A DNA stretch of 34,161 nucleotides from Pelobacter sp. UBA6093 (GTDB lineage Bacteria > Desulfobacterota > Desulfuromonadia > Desulfuromonadales > Syntrophotaleaceae). Shown piece after piece: positions 22,084-29,211 of the stretch. The notes under the pieces are model-generated. The model saw only the letters and a program-made list of their open reading frames with translations, made no database searches and had not been told where the DNA came from. The stretch's first letter is position 1; each line of letters begins with the position of its first letter. The DNA is taken from the NCBI GenBank assembly GCA_002435955.1, contig DIWZ01000038.1:1-34161 (forward strand), read 5' to 3'. The position numbers and the translations under genes are program-made.

Positions 22084-23781
22084 ATGAGCAAAACCGAAAA
22101 ACCGGGGGAAGAAGGCAAAGCCAAATCGATGGTCGCCTCGTCTCATCCGGCACGAGACTCTCGCCCATTCGCCAGTTTATCCCTTCAGGAACAGAAGGAT
22201 CGGGTGCGTCGGGCTGACGCGTCCACCCGTTATCGCTTGATTCTCGACGTTGCCGACGGTCGTGCGCTGGTGCAGTCGCTGACCTCGCAGGATCTGTTCC
22301 TGACCATCAAGGAGCTGGGTCGGGACGAGGTTCCGGAGCTCGTCGCCATGGCCTCGGGTGAACAGTTGACCGCGTTCGTCGATCTCGACTGCTGGCGCAA
22401 GGACCAGATCGATGCGCCGGAAGCGCTGCACTGGTTGGCGCTTGCCATGACCGAAGGCGAAGACAAGGTCCTGGAAGCTGCGCAATCCCTGGATTTTGAG
22501 CTGCTGGTGCTCATCATGCGACAATTCGTTCAGGTGTTAAGGGGCGCGCAGGCCTTCCACGATGAGGACAATCCTGCCGACTATTCCAAGTGCATCGGCG
22601 CTTACGAACTGGAGATGCTGCAGCCGAAGTACGCGCTGCTCGTCACCAGTATGCTGGATTGCCTGTATCGTCTGGATCAATCTTTTTTTACCCACCTGAT
22701 GGAGGTGTTGCGTTGGGAACTTCCGTCCTGCCTTGAAGAGAACTCCTTTCAATCGCACTGCGACCGCCTGCAGGATCTCGGGTTTCCCGATCCCTCGCAG
22801 GTCGGGGAGATCTATGCCTGGGTCGACCCGGATACCTTTGATGTGGATCAGTATCGTCGCTACCCGGGGATGGTGGAAGCAGAGCCGGCACCCGGATTTG
22901 TATTGAGCGTGGTGCGGGCCAGGGACCTGCTGGCAGAGGTTCTGGCGGCCGGACTGAATGATGCTTGCGGCTGGGATCTGACCTATCTGGCCAACAAGGT
23001 GCTGGTTGCCGATGGCATCGATTTTGGCGATCGCGTGCAATTGCAGGCCGCCATGGATAAGGTCTACGGATATCTCAACCTAGCGCTCGAACATTTGTGT
23101 CAGTCCGATGAACAACGCGCAACGCAACTGTTCGGCGATACCTATCTGTTGCCCCTTTTTCGCCTGGGATACAGTCTGACCCTGCAACTGCAGCGTCAAG
23201 CCCGGCGTTTGCGGGCGTCGTCTGTCGGGCCCTGGCTGGATGGCATCTGGGCAGAGTGCCTGGAAATCCTTGCCATGGGACAGCCGCTTTGTCCCGGGGT
23301 ACTTGATGATCCTTCCGGTGAAGGCGGACGCCCATTTCGCAACATGGCCGATGTGCGCCGAGTCAAGGAGTTGCTGGCCACGGCGGACGCGACCCGCAGG
23401 TTGTTCGAGGAACATTTCCCCTTCCATTTGCCGACGCCGGACGATCTCGACCTGGGCGGCTGCCAGCCGGAGCAAACCCAGGCTGTCGGGTTGCGACATT
23501 TTTTCCTTACCGCCCTGGCCAATCGCCTGCAGGGAAGGGCGTTTGACGCCACGCCGCTACCTGTAGCCGAACTGGCCGCTTTGCACGGCAGAGTATGCCG
23601 GGATAAAGCCCTTGCCGAGGCATTGCGCGAGGAAACGCGAACCTGGCTGCAAACCCTGGAACCTGCGGCATGGCCCTTCGCCGAGGCATGCCTGCAATGT
23701 TGGGACGATACCCTGTGTCCCTTGCGGGCAGATATGCTCGATCCGCGCTTCGTCGACGGTTTGCTGATCAGGACCGCCTGA
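22084..23781 (+). CDS. Conserved-looking hypothetical protein, 565 residues (possibly DUF6178)
   Basis: I cannot assign a function. The protein is soluble, acidic and largely helical, rich in Leu, Ala and Asp, with no signal peptide or membrane segment. A charged N-terminal tail of about 35 residues precedes SLQEQKDRVRRADASTRYRL (about 38-57) and LTSQDLFLTIKELGRDEVPE, followed by repeated helical units. The region YAWVDPDTFDVDQYRRYPG lies near the middle. No nucleotide-binding, metal or catalytic motif stands out. Length and occurrence in this bacterial order recall the DUF6178 family, from memory and unverified. AAGGGAG precedes the ATG. It is a single gene whose immediate upstream DNA carries a transposon-like repeat. 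Confidence 0.8.
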   Translation: MSKTEKPGEEGKAKSMVASSHPARDSRPFASLSLQEQKDRVRRADASTRYRLILDVADGRALVQSLTSQDLFLTIKELGRDEVPELVAMASGEQLTAFVDLDCWRKDQIDAPEALHWLALAMTEGEDKVLEAAQSLDFELLVLIMRQFVQVLRGAQAFHDEDNPADYSKCIGAYELEMLQPKYALLVTSMLDCLYRLDQSFFTHLMEVLRWELPSCLEENSFQSHCDRLQDLGFPDPSQVGEIYAWVDPDTFDVDQYRRYPGMVEAEPAPGFVLSVVRARDLLAEVLAAGLNDACGWDLTYLANKVLVADGIDFGDRVQLQAAMDKVYGYLNLALEHLCQSDEQRATQLFGDTYLLPLFRLGYSLTLQLQRQARRLRASSVGPWLDGIWAECLEILAMGQPLCPGVLDDPSGEGGRPFRNMADVRRVKELLATADATRRLFEEHFPFHLPTPDDLDLGGCQPEQTQAVGLRHFFLTALANRLQGRAFDATPLPVAELAALHGRVCRDKALAEALREETRTWLQTLEPAAWPFAEACLQCWDDTLCPLRADMLDPRFVDGLLIRTA

Positions 23782-24139
23782 GGCGGCTCGGCCGTCCGTG
23801 TGCGGAAAAAAGAAGGTTGATTTTGCGCCACCGTTATGCTAGTGAAATTATATTAATAAATTGCTGGTCATGTAGTCATGTCAAATGGCGTGTTCTCACA
23901 ACGACAGCATGACGGTTCCGTCCCATTTGATGGCGGAGCCAGGCAGGTGTTGATGCTTTCGCAAAAACTTATGGGATGGCCAAGCAAAAAATTCGTCCCG
24001 AAAGGTTTGGTGGTTTTTCAGGGACGCAGGCATATATAGCGTATGTCCGTGATCCTGAAAAAACGCCGTAACGCAGCCGGGCGGACTTTTTGCGACGCTG
24101 TCAAGTATTGGCGTAGCGCGAGATCAAAGGAGTGACAAA
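23782..24139. other. Intergenic region upstream of cspA, mostly a repeat element
   Basis: Apart from the 151-bp repeat at 23952-24102, an AT-rich patch near 23840-23870 (including TATATTAATAAATTG) could hold a promoter but has no well-spaced -35 box. Only 37 bp separate the repeat from the cspA start, including the ribosome-binding site AAAGGAG. Confidence 0.5.
23952..24102 (-). mobile_element. Copy B of the MITE-like repeat, full length, inverted
   Basis: Read on the minus strand it begins GACAGCGTCGCAAAAAGTCC and ends GTTTTTGCGAAAGCATC, matching copy A (33450-33599) along its whole length with scattered differences. The ends form imperfect inverted repeats. No flanking direct repeat is seen, so the insertion is old or was rearranged. 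It has no coding capacity. It sits directly before cspA, which makes the cspA promoter or untranslated leader overlap the element. Confidence 0.85.
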
Positions 24140-24340
24140 ATGGCAGTTGGCGTGGTGAAGTGGTTTAATGACGCAAAAGGGTTCGGTTTTATCGAGCAGG
24201 AGAGCGGTGCGGATGTGTTCGTGCACTTCTCGGTGATTCAGACTGAAGGCTTCAAGAGTCTGGCCCAGGGGCAGCAGGTCCAGTTTGAGATTATCGAAAG
24301 CCAGAAAGGGCCCCAGGCAAGCAATGTGATCAAGTTATAG
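24140..24340 (+). CDS. Cold-shock domain protein, CspA family
   Basis: A 66-residue single cold-shock domain that binds single-stranded RNA and DNA and acts as an RNA chaperone. RNP1 is seen as KGFGFI (13-18) and RNP2 as VFVHF (26-30), with the opening VKWFNDAKG typical of CspA-type proteins. AAAGGAG lies 7 nt before the ATG. The mRNA leader must pass through, or start inside, the repeat at 23952-24102. A strong hairpin follows. Whether it is cold-inducible cannot be told from the coding sequence. Confidence 0.97.
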   Translation: MAVGVVKWFNDAKGFGFIEQESGADVFVHFSVIQTEGFKSLAQGQQVQFEIIESQKGPQASNVIKL

Positions 24341-24371
24341 GGACTTGCACTCTTGATATCATCCTGTATGT

Positions 24372-24413
24372 AAACAACAACGCTCCGCGGAAATCCGCGG
24401 AGCGTTGTTGTTT
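24372..24413. terminator. Bidirectional terminator between cspA and rlmD
   Basis: A perfect 19-bp stem (24372-24390 with 24395-24413) around AAAT has AAACAAC / GTTGTTT outer arms, giving U-rich ends on both strands. It serves cspA rightward and the convergent rlmD leftward. Confidence 0.9.
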
Positions 24414-24467
24414 GAGACAGTCGAATAGTGACGAATTAGTTATCGAATAGCAGCCACGAATCAGCAA

Positions 24468-25886
24468 TTACGGATTTGAAGGTTTGCCGATTTTGACCAG
24501 GCGCGCCACCGATTCGACATGAGCGGTTTGCGGAAACATGTCGACGGGCTGGATCGCGGCGGTGCGGTAACCCAATCGGCTCAATTCGTCCAGATCGCGG
24601 GCCAGCGTTTCGGGGTTGCATGATACGTAGATGATAACGCGGGGTTGCAGTCGAGTCACGGCCTGCAATACTTCGATATCGCAACCGCTGCGAGGCGGGT
24701 TGAGGACCGCTGCCGCCAGCGACGGCAACTCCGTAACCAGGTCCTGCAGCAGTTCCGCCGTGTCACCGGCCAGAAAACGGCAGTTGGTAAGATTGTTCAT
24801 GACCGCGTTCTGCTGCGCATTGCGAACTGCGTCCTCGACCATTTCGATGCCGATGACCCGGCCGGCATCCTGTGCAAGATGCAGAGCGATGCCGCCGATG
24901 CCGCAATACAGGTCCAGGGCGTATTCGTGCTTTTCAAGCATCGCCCAGCGCCGCACCAGATCATAGATACGGGCAGCCTGGGTATGATTGACCTGGAAAA
25001 AGGAGGTCGGTGAAATGCGCAGGCGAATGTCGCCGACCTGGTCGAACAGATCGGGCTGGCCAACCATGTTCAGGGTTTCCCGGCCCATGATGACGTTGCC
25101 GCTGGAAGCATTGACGTTCTGTTGCACCGAGACGACTTCCGGCACTTTGCGCGCAACCCACTTGGCCAGCGTCGTGATGCGTTTGTACTCCCGTTGCGCC
25201 GTGACGAAGGTTACCATGGCTTTGCCGGTGACGGGACTGACCTTGATCAGCAGGTAACGCAGCAGCCCTTGGCGGGTAACCGGATTGTAAAGGTAGATGT
25301 CCTGCCGCGTAATTTCCTCGCGCACCACATCGACGATGTGATTGACGAGGGGATGATGCAGCGGGCAGGCGCCGATATCGGCAACCTCGTGGCTGCCGCG
25401 CCGGTACAGGCCGATGACAATCCGGCCATTGCGCCGCGCAAGGGCCAGTTTGACACTCGTACGATAGCCAAGAGGTTCTTCGGCGGCCCAGATTGGCGAA
25501 ATCCCCGTGTGTTTCAGTTGCGGATAGGTGCTCAAAGCATTGAGCACCTTGTTTTGTTTAAAGCTCAGCTGGTCGGCATAGCCCATGGACATCAGGGAGC
25601 ATCCCTGACAATCGCGCAGGCACGGGCAAGGTGAGGGCTTGCGAGCGGGGCTCTTGATCACCAACCGCCGAAACTGGCCGATAATCCGCCGCTGACCGGC
25701 ATGTTCGATGGCGATGCAGATCTTTTCGCCCGGCAGAGAGCCGGCTACCAGCACCTCCTTGCCCTGGTAACGGCCGATGCCGATACCGTCGTCATTAAGG
25801 CGGTCGATGGTGACTTCGATTAGCTCCGCGGGTGGTTTGCGCCGGGGGCGCGATGGGTATGATTTTTTTTCTTTTTGTTTGGACAT
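24468..25886 (-). CDS. rlmD: 23S rRNA (uracil-C5)-methyltransferase, RlmD/RumA type
   Basis: SAM-dependent methyltransferase of 472 residues, probably forming m5U in 23S rRNA. A basic N-terminal tail is followed by a TRAM domain (about 20-78), then four cluster cysteines, Cys87, Cys93, Cys96 and Cys174 (CPCLRDCQGC in C-x5-C-x2-C spacing), for a 4Fe-4S centre. The methyltransferase domain includes FFQVNHTQA (296-304), the SAM-binding LDLYCGIGGIAL (324-335), NPPRSG (396-401) and the nucleophile Cys423 in YVSCNPETLARD. Target uridine (RlmD versus RlmCD or RlmC type) cannot be fixed from sequence alone. It is convergent with cspA and divergent from ispG. Confidence 0.9.
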   Translation of the reverse strand: MSKQKEKKSYPSRPRRKPPAELIEVTIDRLNDDGIGIGRYQGKEVLVAGSLPGEKICIAIEHAGQRRIIGQFRRLVIKSPARKPSPCPCLRDCQGCSLMSMGYADQLSFKQNKVLNALSTYPQLKHTGISPIWAAEEPLGYRTSVKLALARRNGRIVIGLYRRGSHEVADIGACPLHHPLVNHIVDVVREEITRQDIYLYNPVTRQGLLRYLLIKVSPVTGKAMVTFVTAQREYKRITTLAKWVARKVPEVVSVQQNVNASSGNVIMGRETLNMVGQPDLFDQVGDIRLRISPTSFFQVNHTQAARIYDLVRRWAMLEKHEYALDLYCGIGGIALHLAQDAGRVIGIEMVEDAVRNAQQNAVMNNLTNCRFLAGDTAELLQDLVTELPSLAAAVLNPPRSGCDIEVLQAVTRLQPRVIIYVSCNPETLARDLDELSRLGYRTAAIQPVDMFPQTAHVESVARLVKIGKPSNP

Positions 25887-25975
25887 GTGGTTGTTTTCCG
25901 GCTCTTTTGGCTCAATTTAAGTGTGTCGGCACCATAAAGCGTTCTCCGGTCAGTGTCAACGGCTCTTTTGCCGGC

Positions 25976-26004
25976 TTGACTTCGCACATGACGGGTCGTA
26001 AACT
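25976..26004 (+). promoter_or_regulatory. Possible sigma-70 promoter of ispG
   Basis: TTGACT (25976-25981) and TAAACT (25999-26004) are 17 bp apart, matching five and four of six consensus bases, in the gap between the divergent rlmD and ispG genes. Confidence 0.5.
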
Positions 26005-26127
26005 CGATCCGCCGCGGCCCGCAGACAGCCGATTCCGTTCAAATGTTCGCATGATTATCCTTTATATATACAACATATTGCAGTGCCAAGGGTTTTTAAC
26101 CCGGCCCGGATTTCAGGAGCAAATCGT

Positions 26128-27198
26128 ATGAGACGCGTTTCCCGACGGATTCAACTCGGCAACGTCGCTATTGGCGGCGATGCGCCGATTTCAGTGCAAT
26201 CGATGTGCAGTACCCCCACCAGCGATGTAACGGCAACCCTGGAACAGATCGGCCGCCTTGTCGACGCCGGTTGCGAAATCGTGCGCTGTGCGGTTCCTGA
26301 TGAAGCAGCAGCCCAGGCTCTTTCCGCCATACGTGCCCAATGTCCTATCCCCCTGGTGGCGGATATCCATTTCGATTATCGTCTGGCCCTGACCGCTTTA
26401 CAAAGCGGCGTCGACGGCCTGCGCCTGAATCCCGGCAACATCGGAGAGCGCTGGAAGGTTGAAGAGGTGGTTAAGGCTTGCGGCGAGCGTCGCGTACCGA
26501 TCCGCATCGGCGTCAATGCCGGGTCTCTGGAAAAAGAGTTGCTCCAGCGTTACGGTCACCCCACCGCCGAGGCCATGGTAGAGAGCGCCCTGGGGCATAT
26601 TCGTATCCTCGAGGATCTCGGTTACCAGGATATCAAGGTCAGTCTCAAGGCCTCGGATATCCGGCGTACCGTCGAGGCCTACCGTCTGCTGGGCGCCAAG
26701 GTCGATTATCCCCTGCATATCGGGATTACCGAAGCCGGCACCACCTGGGCCGGCACCATCAAAAGCGCTGTCGGACTGGGGGCGCTGCTGTACGACGGTA
26801 TCGGGGATACCTTGCGCGTCTCTTTGACCGGCGATCCGGTGGAAGAGGTGCGGGTCGGTTGGGAAATTCTCAAGTCCCTGCAATTGCGTCAGCGTGGGCC
26901 GGTATTTATCAGCTGCCCCACCTGCGGGCGATGCCAGATCGATCTGATCGCCGTTGCAGAAGAGGTGGAATCGCGCCTGCAGAATTTGCCCATCACGATC
27001 ACCGTGGCGGTCATGGGCTGCATCGTTAACGGCCCCGGCGAAGCCCGTGAGGCCGATCTTGGCATCGCCGGCGGTAAGGGGCAGGGGATTTTGTTCCGGC
27101 GAGGCGAGGTACTGCGCAAGGTGCCACAGGCCGAACTGGCCGACGCCCTGGTGGCGGAAGCCTGGAAGTTGGTGGAGGAAGCAGCTGCGGATCATTAG
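26128..27198 (+). CDS. ispG: 4-hydroxy-3-methylbut-2-en-1-yl diphosphate synthase IspG
   Basis: Iron-sulfur enzyme of the non-mevalonate (MEP) isoprenoid pathway, reducing methylerythritol cyclodiphosphate to HMBPP. The 356-residue protein shows VQSMCSTPTSD (23-33), GLRLNPGNIG (97-106), the TIM-barrel strands DIKVSLKASD (168-177) and HIGITEAGTTW, and cluster ligands Cys263 and Cys266 (SCPTCGR) and Cys298 (MGCIVNGPGEA). The ATG at 26128 has CAGGAG upstream and yields the standard N-terminus; a start at 26083 would add 15 residues without a ribosome-binding site. It is followed by its own terminator. This bacterium therefore makes isoprenoids by the MEP route. Confidence 0.97.
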   Translation: MRRVSRRIQLGNVAIGGDAPISVQSMCSTPTSDVTATLEQIGRLVDAGCEIVRCAVPDEAAAQALSAIRAQCPIPLVADIHFDYRLALTALQSGVDGLRLNPGNIGERWKVEEVVKACGERRVPIRIGVNAGSLEKELLQRYGHPTAEAMVESALGHIRILEDLGYQDIKVSLKASDIRRTVEAYRLLGAKVDYPLHIGITEAGTTWAGTIKSAVGLGALLYDGIGDTLRVSLTGDPVEEVRVGWEILKSLQLRQRGPVFISCPTCGRCQIDLIAVAEEVESRLQNLPITITVAVMGCIVNGPGEAREADLGIAGGKGQGILFRRGEVLRKVPQAELADALVAEAWKLVEEAAADH

Positions 27199-27223
27199 GT
27201 TTTGGCCGGAAACTAAAAAATAC

Positions 27224-27262
27224 AAGCCGATTTCCACTGCGACTGGAAATCGGCTTTTTTTA
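27224..27262 (+). terminator. Rho-independent terminator of ispG
   Basis: AAGCCGATTTCC (27224-27235) pairs perfectly with GGAAATCGGCTT (27245-27256) and is followed by a T-run. Confidence 0.93.
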
Positions 27263-27409
27263 TGGCTTACTTGGGCAGGTGGTATTTTTACTATTGACCG
27301 CTAGGAGTCCGACAGCCTCCTAGGTCAATTACCTTTTGACACTATTTTGGTTTTGATTAATTATTACCGTTGTGGATTCTCCGATCCCGGTAGCCAAAGA
27401 GGAGGCAAG

Positions 27410-29056
27410 GTGCTTACCCAAACACAGGCATGGAAACAATTGCAACACCATCATCAACAGATATCCTCATCGCACATGCGTGATTGGTTTGTACAGGATC
27501 CTGAGCGATTTCAACGTTTTTCCCTGCAATTCGACGATCTGTTGTTCGATTACTCCAAAAATCGCATCACCAAACATACCATTGAGCTGTTGTGCGATCT
27601 GGCTCGCGAGTGCGGCCTCGAAGACAAAATCCAGCGGATGTTCGCCGGCGATCAGGTCAACTGCTCGGAACAGCGTCCGGCCTTGCATGTGGCGCTGCGC
27701 AATCGTTCCAATCGTCCAATCCAGGTCGAGGAGCAGGATGTCATGCCTCAGGTGAATGCGGTATTGCGGCAAATGCGGGAGTTTGTCACTCAGGTGCATT
27801 CCGGTGCCTGGCGCGGTTATAGCGGGGAACCGATCAGCGATGTGGTCAATATCGGCATCGGTGGTTCCGACCTCGGGCCACGCATGGTGGTCGAGGCCCT
27901 GACCCCTTACCATCGGCCCGGGTTAAAGGTACATTTTGTTTCCAATATCGATCCCGCCGACCTGCTCGACACGCTGGCTGGATTGCGTCCGGAAACCACC
28001 CTGTTTCTCATCGCATCAAAAACCTTCAGCACCCAGGAAACCCTGGCCAACGCTCATGCGGCGCGTGACTGGTTTTTAAACACCGCCAAACATTCGCAGC
28101 ATGTTGCGCGGCATTTCGTCGCCATGTCGTCCCACCGACAACGGGTACAGGAGTTCGGCATCGATCCGGACAACATGTTCACCTTCTGGGATTGGGTCGG
28201 CGGGCGTTACTCGCTGTGGTCTGCCATCGGCCTGTCCATTGCGCTGGCCGTCGGCATGGACCATTTCGAGGAACTGTTGTCCGGTGCCCATGGCATGGAC
28301 GAGCATTTTCGCAGTACACCGCTGGTGAAGAACCTGCCGGTCCTCATGGGGCTTCTCGGGATCTGGTACGTTAACTTTTTCGGCGCAGGCAGTCATGCGA
28401 TTGTGCCGTATGCGCAGCACCTGAAAAGTCTGCCCGCCTATCTGCAACAGGCCGATATGGAGAGCAACGGCAAGAGTACAACCTGTGATGGCTGCATGGT
28501 CACATGCGATACAGGTCCGGTGGTCTGGGGCGCAGCCGGCACCAACGGACAACATGCCTTTTTTCAGCTCCTACATCAGGGCACGCATCTGGTGCCGGTC
28601 GATTTTCTGGTGCCTCTTCAGGGTCATTCCCCCCTCGCCCGGAATCATGAGATATTGTTGGCCAACTGCCTGGCACAATGCGAGGCGCTGATGCGAGGGC
28701 GTACTGCCGATGAAGCCCAAACGCAGATGCGGCAGCAGGGCCTGGACGAAGCGACCCTTCAGCGTCTTGCTCCTCACCGGACTTTCCCCGGTAATCGTCC
28801 CAGCAATCTGCTGATGTTTGACAAGCTTACGCCTCGTACCCTGGGGGCCATGATTGCGCTGTACGAGCACAAGATCTATGTGCAGGGCGTCTTGTGGGGG
28901 GTCAATTCCTTTGATCAGTGGGGGGTTGAGCTCGGCAAACAGCTGGCCGGCGCCATCCTCCCGCAATTGCAGGGCGAAGGGGCGCCGCAGGCACACGATG
29001 GATCGACTGCCGGCTTGATTCGACATGCCCGCCAGAAACTGCGCCAATCATCCTGA
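27410..29056 (+). CDS. pgi: Glucose-6-phosphate isomerase
   Basis: Interconverts glucose 6-phosphate and fructose 6-phosphate in glycolysis and gluconeogenesis. The 548 residues match the length of the large bacterial/eukaryotic form. Signatures are NIGIGGSDLGPRM (147-159), SKTFSTQET (203-211), FWDWVGGRYSLWSAIGL (259-275) and GVNSFDQWGVELGK (497-510). Active-site Glu351 (in MESNGKS), His382 (in NGQHAF) and Lys510 are all present. The start is set at GTG 27410-27412 because AGAGGAGG lies 4 nt upstream and the resulting length is typical; an ATG at 27347 would lie in the region just after the ispG terminator. A hairpin follows at 29151. Confidence 0.97.
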   Translation: MLTQTQAWKQLQHHHQQISSSHMRDWFVQDPERFQRFSLQFDDLLFDYSKNRITKHTIELLCDLARECGLEDKIQRMFAGDQVNCSEQRPALHVALRNRSNRPIQVEEQDVMPQVNAVLRQMREFVTQVHSGAWRGYSGEPISDVVNIGIGGSDLGPRMVVEALTPYHRPGLKVHFVSNIDPADLLDTLAGLRPETTLFLIASKTFSTQETLANAHAARDWFLNTAKHSQHVARHFVAMSSHRQRVQEFGIDPDNMFTFWDWVGGRYSLWSAIGLSIALAVGMDHFEELLSGAHGMDEHFRSTPLVKNLPVLMGLLGIWYVNFFGAGSHAIVPYAQHLKSLPAYLQQADMESNGKSTTCDGCMVTCDTGPVVWGAAGTNGQHAFFQLLHQGTHLVPVDFLVPLQGHSPLARNHEILLANCLAQCEALMRGRTADEAQTQMRQQGLDEATLQRLAPHRTFPGNRPSNLLMFDKLTPRTLGAMIALYEHKIYVQGVLWGVNSFDQWGVELGKQLAGAILPQLQGEGAPQAHDGSTAGLIRHARQKLRQSS

Positions 29057-29150
29057 ATCGGCCTTAGCGTTTTGAACGTGACCTGAATCCCGCCTCGTCC
29101 TTTCCCGCTTTTTTCCTTAAGATTTGGCGTATTGCTGCCGATGAGACCTT

Positions 29151-29187
29151 CAGGATGCCGCCTTGTGCGGCACCCTGTCCGTTTCTT
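29151..29187 (+). terminator. Probable terminator after pgi
   Basis: CAGGATGCCGC (29151-29161) pairs with GCGGCACCCTG (29167-29177) at 10 of 11 positions and is followed by the T-rich TCCGTTTCTT. It covers an in-frame ATG that would otherwise be the longest start of the next gene. Confidence 0.7.
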
Positions 29188-29211
29188 CATGCTAACAGGT
29201 GGGAATCCGTT

